From Bradyrhizobium sp. Gha (lineage in GTDB: Bacteria; Pseudomonadota; Alphaproteobacteria; Rhizobiales; Xanthobacteraceae): DNA of 64,000 bases. A program made the position numbers and the translations under genes. A model generated the notes under the pieces. The model was given only the letters and a program-made list of their open reading frames with translations, had not been told where the DNA came from and did no database searches. This document shows, piece after piece, positions 9,964 to 18,736 of this stretch; position 1 is the first letter of the stretch, and each line of letters begins with the position of its first letter. The stretch spans positions 35,211-99,210 of the forward strand of contig NZ_FOQM01000030.1 in assembly GCF_900113735.1 (NCBI RefSeq), in the 5' to 3' direction.

Positions 9964-10200
9964 TCAGGGGCAATCGGCTCGCTCGATGGCAGTGCTCTTG
10001 GGCGACTGTACGTTAGGACTCAAGGTCAAAGGGAATGCCGTCGACAAAAGCCGTTCAAAGGCAAAAAGATGTTGAACCAGACGCTTCTCAACGGTGATGC
10101 GCTCCGCACCAGGCGGCCCACTTTTAAGTAATCGACGGCAGCGCCAGATTTCGTTCCGCAGCCATCTGATCTCACTTAGTGTATCGTCAATTGAAGTCAT
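9964..10200 (-). CDS. Small hypothetical protein
   Basis: A 78-residue product with a predicted helical, charged N-terminal half (SIDDTLSEIRWLRNEIWRCR) and a second helix around residues 40-55. There is no signal peptide, membrane segment or recognised family. It stands alone between the acyltransferase and the ATPase pair. Confidence 0.35.
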   Translation of the reverse strand: MTSIDDTLSEIRWLRNEIWRCRRLLKSGPPGAERITVEKRLVQHLFAFERLLSTAFPLTLSPNVQSPKSTAIERADCP

Positions 10201-10477
10201 CTCGGATGTGGTGGCCCTGGAGTGTCAAGCATAGCCAGCGTTATCGTGCGGCACGCTTTATGCTAAATTCAATATCACCATCGCGCCACGACTGTGGCGA
10301 GGAGTCTCGGCAGATCATGACGTTTTACGGCGCTCCGGTTGGGTGATTTGCATAATTCCTGCGCGGCGCATCATTGACTGGTGTGCAAGCAAATAACCAA
10401 GGGCCGGAGAACCAGCTGATCGAGCTCCGACAGCGTAGGAGCTCGGCAGAACGAATGGACGCCGAGCAGATCGGATC

Positions 10478-11197
10478 TCAAGTAGCCCTTGTGTAACGTA
10501 GACTGTCGATATCTGTCCCCCGGAATCGAAAGGGCGTTCGCAGCATCACGCTCGCATCTAGGTCACGAAACATGTTGTAATTCTGACGGATCCACTGATG
10601 TAGCTCGGTAGACCAGTCCTTCTCGTTGCGCAGATAACCAGTGAAGGAAAAGCCAAGCCGATCTATATATCTGTTAAGGAACGGCGGAAGCGCGGCAATC
10701 CGAAGAATGCGTTCGCCGTCCATCGCTTCAGATAATCCGCCACGCAGCACGAATTCATTGTGAATGGTGACCAGCGACTCGGCCGGAATTCGCCGCCGCA
10801 GCATCTCGTAACCGCGAAGAGAAATGCGTTCAGCGCCTGAAACGAAGAGAATCATAGGAGCGACATAGCGGCGCACCGTCTCCTTCATGAAGCCAATCTC
10901 CTCACACATCTTGAAGAACTCATCGAAGGCGTGAAAGCCGAGATCGATCACCTTGGGCACCCGATCGTGGATGACAAGAGGGTCCATCAGCTGCATCTTG
11001 CTATAAGTGTCGATCAGATCCGCGGTTTCAGTGATGTTCGGCAGGTAGTCGAGCAGCGATGGCTCGTTCAAGTTGACATCAATCGACAGCGCTGTGCCGT
11101 GTTTTAGCAACAAGAACTCGCTCATAATGCGGGCGATGAGAGTTTTACCGACCTGCGGGCTAGGAGAGCATATGATGTAGATGGGCGTCACTAACAT
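10478..11197 (-). CDS. P-loop ATPase, ParA/MinD-like relative (second of a pair)
   Basis: The product is about 239 residues from ATG 11197. The nucleotide-binding loop near the N terminus reads SPSPQVGKTLIAR, a variant of the ParA/MinD P-loop with Gln in place of the usual second glycine region. A strand with an aspartate follows (ALSIDVNLNEPSLLDYLP), like the switch I region of deviant Walker-A ATPases. Downstream there is a conserved hydrophobic strand (APMILFVSGAERIS). It follows another, more canonical ParA-like ATPase on the same strand, 57 bases downstream of its stop. The substrate is unknown. The role may be positioning or partition of a protein or DNA complex; this is inference. Confidence 0.55.
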   Translation of the reverse strand: MLVTPIYIICSPSPQVGKTLIARIMSEFLLLKHGTALSIDVNLNEPSLLDYLPNITETADLIDTYSKMQLMDPLVIHDRVPKVIDLGFHAFDEFFKMCEEIGFMKETVRRYVAPMILFVSGAERISLRGYEMLRRRIPAESLVTIHNEFVLRGGLSEAMDGERILRIAALPPFLNRYIDRLGFSFTGYLRNEKDWSTELHQWIRQNYNMFRDLDASVMLRTPFRFRGTDIDSLRYTRAT

Positions 11198-11254
11198 AGC
11201 CAGCAAGTCAGTTTTGTTTCGTACGCGGGCAGCCGAAGCTTACCGAATATGCGC

Positions 11255-12004
11255 CTAATTGTCGCCGGCTCGGGTGCCGGACTTGGCGCCGGCCAATTCC
11301 GTCAAGTTAATTCGGTCAAATTCGCTCCAGACATTTGCCAGCCAGTGACGGACATAGCCGCGAAGCACAAAGGAGTTGTTCGCAGGTTCATCGTTGCGCC
11401 CCTTGTTTGCGACGAAGTCTACAAAAGGCACTGATGCGACTTCCACCTGCTCATATGCCATCTCGTTAAGCTTTGGTATTACCAGCTCCGTCGCATGTTT
11501 GATGCGGTGAAAATACGAATTATACGTCGCTTGATCCCACTGGAAGAATTGAGTGTCGTTGATGAAGTTCTTGACTAGATAGTACTTTGCGCCGCTCATG
11601 AAGGTCGCGGTTTCCGCGATCTCGTCCAGCGAAGCGATAGATGATCCTAGGATATGGAACACAGCAAACGTAATCTGGCCAGACCGCGCCGAGTCCAGAA
11701 ATCCGATGTCGCGTAAAGAAGCCAGCGCAGACGATAGTAATCCTGCCCGAGCATCAATGACAGTAACGGACAGACCTGCGTTCAGCGTGTCGAATATCTT
11801 CATCTGGTCCGCCGTCGTCGTCATGTCGACGATCTCGGTAATCTCGGGATAGAAGCGCTTCAGCGTTCCCCGTGGAGACTCCGTGTCAAAGGCGCGAGTT
11901 TGAACTTTGTTGACGCTGAAGTAGTCCAGTAGCGTTCGTGATACGGTCGTTTTACCCACTCCACCCTTATCCGCACCTACCACAATTACAACTGGCTTCA
12001 CCAT
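11255..12004 (-). CDS. ParA/MinD-like deviant Walker-A ATPase
   Basis: The 249-residue product starts at ATG 12004 with AGGAG eight bases upstream. It opens with a strand and a canonical deviant Walker A, VGADKGGVGKTTVSRTLLDYF, including the signature lysine. Switch I is FDTESPRGTLKRFYP and the Walker B-like strand is LSVTVIDARAG. Such ATPases position plasmids, chromosomes or large protein complexes, or control division plane. No parB or centromere-like repeat is seen nearby, which argues against a simple plasmid partition locus. It forms a unit with the next ATPase (10478-11197) and lies 1.3 kb from the T3SS operon. Confidence 0.75.
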   Translation of the reverse strand: MVKPVVIVVGADKGGVGKTTVSRTLLDYFSVNKVQTRAFDTESPRGTLKRFYPEITEIVDMTTTADQMKIFDTLNAGLSVTVIDARAGLLSSALASLRDIGFLDSARSGQITFAVFHILGSSIASLDEIAETATFMSGAKYYLVKNFINDTQFFQWDQATYNSYFHRIKHATELVIPKLNEMAYEQVEVASVPFVDFVANKGRNDEPANNSFVLRGYVRHWLANVWSEFDRINLTELAGAKSGTRAGDN

Positions 12005-12803
12005 AGAAATCTCCTGAGACACTCGCTTATGCCGTGCGCAAGATGCGCAACCGACGCGGCTCTGCTTTGGTTGCGAACGTGGCAGAAAGAAGGGGCAATG
12101 AACCGACTGCGCAAGTGATCTGCGACCGATGGACGTTTTCAACATCAACCGAGTGACGTCCTTGGATCGCAATGACTATGCAGCCCGAGATGGGGAGTAA
12201 ATCACTTGTACTGGTTGTCTACGTGAGGTTTGTAAGCGGCTGGAATGCGCGCCGCCACCACGTCTATTGCGCCGCTATCTAGATTGGCATGATGCGATCG
12301 AATCTTACGTAGCGTCGGACTACGAGCGCGGGAAAGCGCAATCGAGTCGGGCTACGCTGTCCCGGCTATAGATCGGGGTCAACAAAGGGTTGATGGATCA
12401 GATCGGTGTCTGTTCGGCAGACGAGCGTTGAGAGATGACCCTCAACAGCCGATCTCTCAATCTGCTGAAAGAATATTGAGATATGAGGGTGCTGAGAGGA
12501 GTCTCTAACGCAAACGGCAGACATGCAGATGTTCAAGCCGAGGCGAGAATATCGTATCATGCGGAACGAGATCGAAAGGTGAGCGGGTCGAAGACCGGCG
12601 GAGGAACATCGGCGGCGAAGCGACATCGAGAACGCTCCGCTCCAAAGAAGCGGACGGATAACAAATGCGACCGGAGATTGCGCCGCGCGCTCAACCGGCT
12701 CACTGCGCTGACATTCACAGCTTCCACTCCGACCGCTAACCTATCGAAAATAGTTTTCGAGCAAGTTCTTGCCCGAGAGGATAGCAGAGGAGGAGATCCA
12801 CAC
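12005..12803. other. Gene-poor spacer
   Basis: Between the ATPase start and the small protein at 12804 I see no supported gene. The plus-strand frame from 12483 is open but is only convincing from 12804, where a good ribosome site occurs. Confidence 0.45.
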
Positions 12804-12989
12804 ATGACCGGACCGGCCGTTATGGAAGACGTGCGCCGCTATCGTGCGATAGCTTCGTTGTGCCGTCAGTCCGCCGCATTTCGGCCAATCCAACGGGACT
12901 CGTTGCTAGCGCAAGCTGCAGAGTGGGAGGAACGCGCGATCACCGAGATCGAGCGATACTTCAGTTGTTCTGTTGCACGTCCTGCTTGA
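12804..12989 (+). CDS. Small conserved Bradyrhizobium-type protein
   Basis: The 61-residue product starts at an ATG preceded by GAGGAG at seven bases. The sequence (EDVRRYRAIASLCRQSAAFRP ... LLAQAAEWEERA) has the pattern of a short helical protein that I recall as recurrent in Bradyrhizobium genomes; no function is known to me. It is predicted cytoplasmic. The open frame extends upstream to 12483 but that part is compositionally poor. Confidence 0.5.
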   Translation: MTGPAVMEDVRRYRAIASLCRQSAAFRPIQRDSLLAQAAEWEERAITEIERYFSCSVARPA

Positions 12990-13266
12990 TTGCGCTCGAC
13001 GATCAAAAAGCTCCACCATCTAGTGAATAGGCCTGATCATGAAAGGCAATGCTGGCCAAACGATCCAGTCGGCAAGCGGGCGCGCTGGAATTCACGTCGA
13101 GCTTCGAATAGAACGCTCTACACCTCAGCTCTGCGGATGCTTTCGCCCTCGTCGACGCTGTGCCAAAGTCGCCCCTAGGACGAGGTCGCGGGGGCTGGCG
13201 CCGATTGAATGTTCGGCGCTGATGGTAAGCCTAGCCATCGGCATGCTGAAGCAAGGCATCAAGACG

Positions 13267-13887
13267 CTACGATTTCGATCCGCTCCCGCATTGGCTCGTT
13301 CGAGACAGCGCCGCGAAGGGCCGCCCGTCTTGTTGCGGTGCTGGGTTGGCGCCGTGGGTCTCCGTCTTACCTTCAAAGGCCAGGGACAGTTTTAAATTAT
13401 TGCGCAGCATCGGGTTTGCGGGCTCTGCAGCGAGAGCTTGGCGGTAGAGTTCTTGGGCCTCCTGATGCCGGCCCTCGTGATCCAGAACAACTGCCTTGGC
13501 ATTCAGTGCGCGCAGGTCGCCAGGGGCTGCCAACAAGATGCCGTCGAGCACCTCAATCGCATCATTCGGGCATTTGCGTGCCAGCAAGGCCCTCGCAAGA
13601 GGAATCGCCGCATCGACATTGTCAGGTTGTTGCTTCAGCGCATCGCGCAAGGCGTTCTCGTCAGCATCCCGACCGAGGGCGTGAGCGATGCGCTCGCGCA
13701 TAGCAGGATCGACCTCCTTGGTCCCGACCAGCTCTGCCGTGGACGTCGGCTGCTGTGAAAGACCGGACTTGTGTGAGCCAGCACAACCTGCGAGCAACAC
13801 CATGGCAAGCATGGGGAGAAAGGCCAAGCACGAATGGCGACGAAAGTTACGCCAGCGGCGCAGAGCGCTAGTCTCATGTGAATTCAT
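13267..13887 (-). CDS. TPR lipoprotein of the T3SS operon (y4yS-type, TadD-like)
   Basis: The product is about 206 residues from MNSHETSAL. Residues 22-35 form a lipoprotein signal with lipobox LLAGC, so it should be anchored in the outer membrane. Residues about 65-170 contain at least three TPR-like helical pairs (NVDAAIPLARALLARK, DLRALNAKAVVLDHEG, EAQELYRQALAAEPANP). It is the last gene of the rhcV operon, matching the position of y4yS in other rhizobial T3SS clusters. TPR lipoproteins of this type (TadD, PilF-like pilotins) help secretins assemble, so a pilotin role for RhcC1/RhcC2 is plausible. Confidence 0.75.
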   Translation of the reverse strand: MNSHETSALRRWRNFRRHSCLAFLPMLAMVLLAGCAGSHKSGLSQQPTSTAELVGTKEVDPAMRERIAHALGRDADENALRDALKQQPDNVDAAIPLARALLARKCPNDAIEVLDGILLAAPGDLRALNAKAVVLDHEGRHQEAQELYRQALAAEPANPMLRNNLKLSLAFEGKTETHGANPAPQQDGRPFAALSRTSQCGSGSKS

Positions 13888-13918
13888 AAGCGATCTCACG
13901 ACCTCACACCTACTCTAG

Positions 13919-16036
13919 TCAGCCAGCCGCAGGGAGGAGGTCACGATGGCCGCCTGTAGGAGCCTTGTCCTTGCCGGGCGCAAGTTTTACGGAGCCAATC
14001 GGCTGGACGGTAAAATCCGACGCGAGATCCTGATAGGAGAGAACGGGTAGGTCTATTCCATTGCGGGTGAGAAAGCCGCGGACGAAGCGCCGGATATCCA
14101 TTGAGCCCAGGATTACCGGCTTGTTCTGACTGCGTGCGATGCTCAAATGGATCTGACGAAATTGCGCAAGCAGCATCTCGCTTTGCTGATCTTCCAAAAC
14201 GAGGTAGGGACCGACAGCGGTCTCGCGCACCGCACTGCGCACGATATCCTCGGTCTCACGCTCGACGATAAAGGCCGCCACAACACGATGGGCATTGGCA
14301 TAGCGGTGACAGATCTGTCGCTTCAGCGCGGAGCGCACATATTCGGTGAGCAGTACGGTGTTTTGCTCGCGTTCGCTCCATTCTGCTAGCGCCTCCAAAA
14401 CCAGACGGGTGTTCCGGATCGGAATGCCCTCGTCCAGCAAGCGACGTAGGACATCCGCGATGCGAGGGATCGGTGTCGTACGCAGCACCTCTTTCACCAG
14501 ATCGGCATATTCCTGCTCCATCCGGCCAAGCAACTGACGTGTCTCCTGAATGCCCACCAGGCGCTGTGCATAGCGTGTCAACGTCGACTGGACCCGCAGG
14601 GCGATGATTTCGCTGGGACGGTGATGCCCTATTCCAGCAGCTTTGAGAGCAGGCGCATGGCGTTGTTCGATCCAGATCCGATTCGTGTCTGGGTCGTGCC
14701 AAAAGGGGATCCCGCTCAAATCAATGTTTGCCACGTCGTCGTTAAGCAAGAGTTGTGTAGGGTTAATGGCCCCCTCTTCCACGGGAACTCCTTCGACATC
14801 CACCCGGAATTTCGATTGGGCCAGGTGCTTTGCGCTTTGGGCGGGAATGCGTGGAATTGTGATGCCAAGATCAGCTGAAACCAGCGCCGAAACCCGAGCG
14901 ACGCACTGCTCCAGTTCCGCTATGTCGATCGCCTGCATCAGGCTCGGCCCTAGCAACAGCGTAATCGGAAGTGCCTCCGCGGGCACGGCTTGCTTCTGAC
15001 CCTGTGCGGGAGCGGGAGCCGAACCGGCAGGAGCAGCGCCGGCCTTGGGAGCGGTCTTGCCCTCTTGCACGCCAACTTTGAGAAAGCTGGCGGAGGAGAA
15101 GAGGGCGGCCAGTATGACAAAGGGGAGCAAAGGGAACCCAGGAACGAACCCCATCACAAGCAAGACACAGGATGCCAAGCGTAGCGCTTGTGTGCTGGCC
15201 GTAAGTTGGCTGACGATATCGGCGCCTAGATTGAGTTTGGAAGGGCCGTTGACACGAGTGACAATGGTTGCGGCGGTAATTGACAGCAGCAGGGCAGGAA
15301 TCTGCGATATGAGCGCATCACCGATCGTTAGGATCGTGTATTGATGCATCGCTTCCTCGAGGGACATGCCCTTGGAGAGCGATCCGATCGTGATGCCTCC
15401 CAGCATGTTGATGCAGATGACTATGAGTCCGGCTATGGCATCGCCTTTCACGAATTTCATAGCGCCGTCCATCGCGCCGTGTAGTTGGCTTTCTCGCTCC
15501 AGCGCGCCGCGCCGGCTGCGGGCTTCGTGCTGGTCGATATGGCCGTTGCGCAGCTCTGCGTCGATCGCCATCTGCTTGCCGGGCAACGCATCGAGCGTGA
15601 AGCGTGCCGATACCTCCGCCACCCGTTCGGCGCCCTTAGCGAGAACCATGAACTGCACCATGGTCACGATCAGAAATATGACAATGCCGACGGCGATGTT
15701 GCCGGATATGACGAAATCGCCGAAAGTTTGGATGATGCTGCCGGCATCACCCTCGGCTAGGATCAGTCGCGTCGTTGCAACGGTAAGAGCGAGACGAAAG
15801 ACGGTAGAGATCAGTATGACGCCCGGCAGGGACGAAAAGTCGAGCGGCGTGTTGAGATACAGGGCTACCATCAACAGCAATATGGCAAACCCCAGATTAA
15901 AGCCGATCAGCATATCGATCACAACGATCGGGATCGGCATGATCATCATTCCGATCGCCAGAAGGAGCATCAACGCGACCATCAAATCAGGGTGAGCCGG
16001 CGCGCGCGTGATGAGTTTTCTTAGAAGATTGGCCAT
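13919..16036 (-). CDS. rhcV: T3SS export-gate protein RhcV (SctV/FlhA family)
   Basis: RhcV is the large inner-membrane export-gate subunit that receives effectors and chaperones. The 705-residue product starts at MANLLRKLI (ATG 16036); the frame is open 135 bases further upstream but that part would overlap the preceding gene. Residues about 20-330 hold the multi-spanning domain with the FlhA signature region between helices (GFNLGFAILLLMVALY, then KGAERVAEVSARFTLDALPGKQMAID). The C-terminal half is the cytosolic ring domain. Length matches SctV (about 690-710). It lies directly after the SctX/SctY-like pair, the order seen for yscX-yscY-yscV in Yersinia. Confidence 0.95.
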   Translation of the reverse strand: MANLLRKLITRAPAHPDLMVALMLLLAIGMMIMPIPIVVIDMLIGFNLGFAILLLMVALYLNTPLDFSSLPGVILISTVFRLALTVATTRLILAEGDAGSIIQTFGDFVISGNIAVGIVIFLIVTMVQFMVLAKGAERVAEVSARFTLDALPGKQMAIDAELRNGHIDQHEARSRRGALERESQLHGAMDGAMKFVKGDAIAGLIVICINMLGGITIGSLSKGMSLEEAMHQYTILTIGDALISQIPALLLSITAATIVTRVNGPSKLNLGADIVSQLTASTQALRLASCVLLVMGFVPGFPLLPFVILAALFSSASFLKVGVQEGKTAPKAGAAPAGSAPAPAQGQKQAVPAEALPITLLLGPSLMQAIDIAELEQCVARVSALVSADLGITIPRIPAQSAKHLAQSKFRVDVEGVPVEEGAINPTQLLLNDDVANIDLSGIPFWHDPDTNRIWIEQRHAPALKAAGIGHHRPSEIIALRVQSTLTRYAQRLVGIQETRQLLGRMEQEYADLVKEVLRTTPIPRIADVLRRLLDEGIPIRNTRLVLEALAEWSEREQNTVLLTEYVRSALKRQICHRYANAHRVVAAFIVERETEDIVRSAVRETAVGPYLVLEDQQSEMLLAQFRQIHLSIARSQNKPVILGSMDIRRFVRGFLTRNGIDLPVLSYQDLASDFTVQPIGSVKLAPGKDKAPTGGHRDLLPAAG

Positions 16037-16044
16037 GAGAAGCC

Positions 16045-16473
16045 TTAATGTTGTTCGATTGCAGCTGTGCTTCCCCGCAACGAAACATAGCGTTTGAAGA
16101 CGGCTCGTGCTTCGGTCATGCGGCCAGAGTGACGCAGGGCGTGGCTGCGCATCAGCATCAAGGGCAAACACGAAGACGGCTCGTCATCCAGTTTGTCAAG
16201 CTTGTCCAATACCGACAGTGCTTCGTCACCGCGACGCTCCGAAATGAGAGCGTAGGCCAGGATGCGGAGCAGGTCGATGTCTTGAGACTGTTCGTGAGCG
16301 ACCAGCCGTAACAGAGCCACGCTCTTGGCGCTTTGTCCAGACGCAAGGTGGGTATAAGAAAGCACGCAGAGCAAATCCCGCTCAGGCCCGGAGATCAGCT
16401 CGACAGCGCCGGTTTCGGAAGCGATTGGCGGCTGTGCAGATGTGAAGTGTTGCACTTTGTCTGATCCCGCCAT
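16045..16473 (-). CDS. Small TPR protein of the T3SS, SctY (YscY)-like candidate
   Basis: The 142-residue product contains tandem TPR-like helices (RDLLCVLSYTHLASGQ, DIDLLRILAYALISERRGDEAL, LMLMRSHALRHSGRMTEARAVFKRY) and no signal peptide, so it should be cytosolic. It starts two bases after the stop of the preceding gene and ends eight bases before rhcV. A small TPR chaperone between an SctX-sized gene and sctV is exactly the yscX-yscY-yscV arrangement. I infer a YscY-like chaperone role; sequence similarity alone is not enough to be sure. It could also be a general class II/III-type T3SS chaperone. Confidence 0.6.
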   Translation of the reverse strand: MAGSDKVQHFTSAQPPIASETGAVELISGPERDLLCVLSYTHLASGQSAKSVALLRLVAHEQSQDIDLLRILAYALISERRGDEALSVLDKLDKLDDEPSSCLPLMLMRSHALRHSGRMTEARAVFKRYVSLRGSTAAIEQH

Positions 16474-16475
16474 TA

Positions 16476-17018
16476 CTAGCCTTTGATCAAGCCGTTGTGG
16501 CTCTGTCGGAGCAGGATTAATCGCTGCAGCTCCAGTTGCAGAAGCGCGGCCCCTTCACGTGAAGCCAAATCTGTTGGGGGCGCGGCTGATAGCGTATCAG
16601 CCAAACGCTCCAGAAGAAGGCCATGCTGCTCTGGACGCAGAACATGCGAATGACGTAAGCGCGGCGTCACGAAGGAGAGCAGACTGTGCGCGAGGTTGGG
16701 CTGGTTGAGCCAAGCGAGTTCCGAGCCCGGTTCGACTTGACCCGGCGGGGCGCGCGCCTCGTCGAGATTGATGCGTGAAACTGCATCGATCGAACTGAGC
16801 TCGAGCGCGCTCTCGATCGTGGTGTCCACCAACAGATCCAGCACGTGGCTATGATGAGAATTTGAGGTGTGGCTCTTGTTATCATTCCCACGTGTCCGAT
16901 CAATCCAGATGGACTTGGCTCGAGAATTAGCCGGAGTGTTGTCAGATGCATGATGATCAACGTTTGGCTCCTGAAAAGAGGTGCCAGGCTCGAGGGGATT
17001 GGGGGGCAGCCTAGTCAT
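16476..17018 (-). CDS. T3SS protein of unknown role, SctX (YscX)-like candidate
   Basis: The 180-residue product starts at ATG 17018 (MTRLPPNPLEPG) with an AGGAA-type site upstream. The N-terminal 50 residues are polar and probably disordered. The rest is helical with the conserved-looking segments LDLLVDTTIESALEL, LAWLNQPNLAHSLLSF and LQLELQRLILLRQ. A disordered head with a helical tail, followed at once by a small TPR protein and SctV, is the layout of YscX, an essential exported early substrate of Ysc-type systems. This is inference from synteny and architecture. The gene overlaps no other and belongs to the nopC-rhcV operon. Confidence 0.55.
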   Translation of the reverse strand: MTRLPPNPLEPGTSFQEPNVDHHASDNTPANSRAKSIWIDRTRGNDNKSHTSNSHHSHVLDLLVDTTIESALELSSIDAVSRINLDEARAPPGQVEPGSELAWLNQPNLAHSLLSFVTPRLRHSHVLRPEQHGLLLERLADTLSAAPPTDLASREGAALLQLELQRLILLRQSHNGLIKG

Positions 17019-17050
17019 GGCACTTTCCTTCCTTACCTGCGGCCTAAACA

Positions 17051-17941
17051 CTAATAGGGTAGAGTGGCAAGCCGGCCATCCCGGCTCAGCAGAACACGCC
17101 CTTCCTCAATCCTGTAGACGGTCCATCCATTGCTCAGGAGCGCGCCGACGAAATACTTTTGACCAGCAATGACAATATACGGATCGCTCCCGCGCCAAAC
17201 AGCCTGGACCCCAATTGTGGGGGGCGTCTTCTCATCCTTGATGGCGACCGCATTGACGAGCGTATAAGCCCCACTGCTATTGTGATCAAACCGCTGCTGG
17301 ACGTCTCGCCATGTGGCGACCGAGGCGGGTGTAACGGTGCCGTCGGCAGTGACAACGCCCGCTCCAGAGCCGATTTTGATGCCGACAAGGCCTGCTCTAT
17401 CAACTTCCTCTTGTAGCCGCTCGGCAGCTGCATCGGTGGCGAGAGCATCAGGAGCGCTGAGCGCCAACTTGGGTGCAATGTCCGAAGCGGGCGAAGGCGG
17501 ACTTGACGCCATAGTGGTGTTGGTCTGGACAAAACTGGATGAGGCTGCGCCAATCGCGGCAGAGCTGATCAGGATCAAAGCGAGAACCGTGAGCAATATA
17601 CGCCGGCGGTGGATTGAGCCGGCTTGTTTGTAGTCCTCGATTGTCCAGCGAATGGACATCGCGCCGGCATGCAAAACGACAGGAAGAGCGACAACAATGG
17701 GCTCATTCGGTAAAACTGGCTCGTGCCCCTCGATCCTGACGTCCCCCGCAAGGGCCTCGATCCCAATTGCATTGGAATGCGGGGTGACACGAAGATGGTG
17801 CGGTTCAAGGCTTTGTTCGACGAAGATTAAGTCTGCATCGAGGCTGCTGCCAATCAGACACGATCCGCTTCCCACCTTACTTTTCAGCCCAGAGTAACAG
17901 CCCGACAGCACTTCGAAATGCGGGCAATTTGGTTCATTCAC
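17051..17941 (-). CDS. rhcD: T3SS inner-membrane ring protein (SctD family, y4yQ-type)
   Basis: The 296-residue product starts at GTG 17941, with AGGA upstream; a longer frame to 18004 lacks a ribosome site. Residues 1-100 resemble a cytosolic FHA domain (HFEVLSGCYSGLKSKVG, later HHLRVTPHSNAIGIEAL). A single transmembrane helix follows (about residues 115-138, RRRILLTVLALILISSAAIG), then a periplasmic part with BON/ring-building segments ending GALLSNGWTVYRIEEGRVLLSR. This is the SctD/YscD/PrgH architecture, somewhat shorter than YscD. It forms the outer of the two inner-membrane rings together with RhcJ. It sits after nopA in the operon. Confidence 0.8.
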   Translation of the reverse strand: MNEPNCPHFEVLSGCYSGLKSKVGSGSCLIGSSLDADLIFVEQSLEPHHLRVTPHSNAIGIEALAGDVRIEGHEPVLPNEPIVVALPVVLHAGAMSIRWTIEDYKQAGSIHRRRILLTVLALILISSAAIGAASSSFVQTNTTMASSPPSPASDIAPKLALSAPDALATDAAAERLQEEVDRAGLVGIKIGSGAGVVTADGTVTPASVATWRDVQQRFDHNSSGAYTLVNAVAIKDEKTPPTIGVQAVWRGSDPYIVIAGQKYFVGALLSNGWTVYRIEEGRVLLSRDGRLATLPY

Positions 17942-18024
17942 GGTCGGTTTCCTGAACAGCGAACGGGACCGTACGGCAAACCATACGGCCCGTTGCGACT
18001 TCACAGACTAAGCAGCCGGGGAAT

Positions 18025-18043
18025 GGGGCGGCGACGTCGCCCC
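18025..18043 (-). terminator. Hairpin after nopA, possible attenuator
   Basis: A six-base GC stem (GGGGCG/CGCCCC, 18025-18030 with 18038-18043) with a seven-base loop lies just past the nopA stop codon and before rhcD. There is no clear T-run, so I read it as a partial terminator or mRNA-stabilising element. It would give more nopC-nopA transcript than transcript of the machine genes downstream. Confidence 0.3.
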
Positions 18044-18052
18044 TCTCGTCCC

Positions 18053-18286
18053 TTACTGCACCCGCTCGTCGGCCGCTTTCTTGACAGTCGAGAGCTCGGT
18101 CGAGACGACGCGAAGTTCCACGTCCCTCTCAGCAGCCTTTGTGCTGGTCGCAGTCAGAGCGGCGATTTGCCGTTGGAATGCCGCCTCTCCAGCAGCTTCA
18201 GCCGCCGTGGAAGCGGCTGCAGCAGTTGCGGTGCCGGCTGCCCCACCTGCAGTTGAGGTATGAGACGCACCAACATTTTTAGTCAT
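18053..18286 (-). CDS. nopA: T3SS pilus subunit NopA
   Basis: NopA is the secreted, small, Ala-rich needle/pilus subunit of rhizobial T3SS. The 77-residue product starts at ATG 18286 with AGGAG six bases upstream. It has no classical signal peptide. A Gly/Ala/Thr-rich N-terminal half (GGAAGTATAAAASTAAEAAG) is followed by a helix (AFQRQIAALTATSTKAAERD ... VSTELSTVKKAADERVQ), the typical NopA profile. It lies between nopC and rhcD as in other rhizobia and behind the shared tts box. The short length, secreted type and position make the call firm. Confidence 0.88.
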   Translation of the reverse strand: MTKNVGASHTSTAGGAAGTATAAAASTAAEAAGEAAFQRQIAALTATSTKAAERDVELRVVSTELSTVKKAADERVQ

Positions 18287-18355
18287 ACTATTCTCCTGTG
18301 TGCTCGAATTTCGCCGCCACATGCGGCCTATTTCCTAGCGTCGCAAGATGCGGCG

Positions 18356-18652
18356 TCAGGAATCCTCCTCTGTCTCGGCCATGACATCGTCGAAATGGCT
18401 CATTGCACTGTTCGCAAATTGGAGAGCAGCGGCTCCCAGAGCGACGCTGAACGCTTGCTGCATAGCGGCTTCATGCGAGTTACCGCCTGGAGTGGAGGCG
18501 CCGCCGTTTGCGGGAATGTTTGCATCAGGCGATCGGCCATGATTCTCTTGCTCGCCCGGCTTGTGAGATCCTTTTTGGCCGGCGCTTTTGCTGCCGGCCT
18601 TATGGAGGTCAGCATCAAAGTGCCCAGCGGCGTTAGAGCTCGTAACGCGCAT
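18356..18652 (-). CDS. nopC: T3SS-secreted protein NopC
   Basis: The 98-residue product starts at ATG 18652 preceded by GGAGA. The N-terminal 55 residues are Gly/Ser/Asn-rich and disordered-looking, as expected for a T3SS secretion signal. The C-terminal part is helical (QQAFSVALGAAALQFANSAM) and ends acidic. It is the first gene of the operon nopC-nopA-rhcD-rhcV, 67 bases from a tts box, which is the known nopC position. NopC is secreted in a flavonoid- and TtsI-dependent way and has been proposed to act as an effector. Confidence 0.8.
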   Translation of the reverse strand: MRVTSSNAAGHFDADLHKAGSKSAGQKGSHKPGEQENHGRSPDANIPANGGASTPGGNSHEAAMQQAFSVALGAAALQFANSAMSHFDDVMAETEEDS

Positions 18653-18718
18653 CGGGTTCTCCTATGTCATTTCGATGTGCCAACGGAGGCAGTTTCCACC
18701 CTCCACTATGCAAGTCTT

Positions 18719-18736
18719 AGCTTTCGACAAGCTGAC
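18719..18736 (-). promoter_or_regulatory. tts box driving nopC-nopA-rhcD-rhcV
   Basis: Read on the minus strand the site is GTCAGCTTGTCGAAAGCT, a perfect match to the 18-base tts-box core bound by TtsI. It lies 67 bases before the nopC start codon. Confidence 0.92.
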
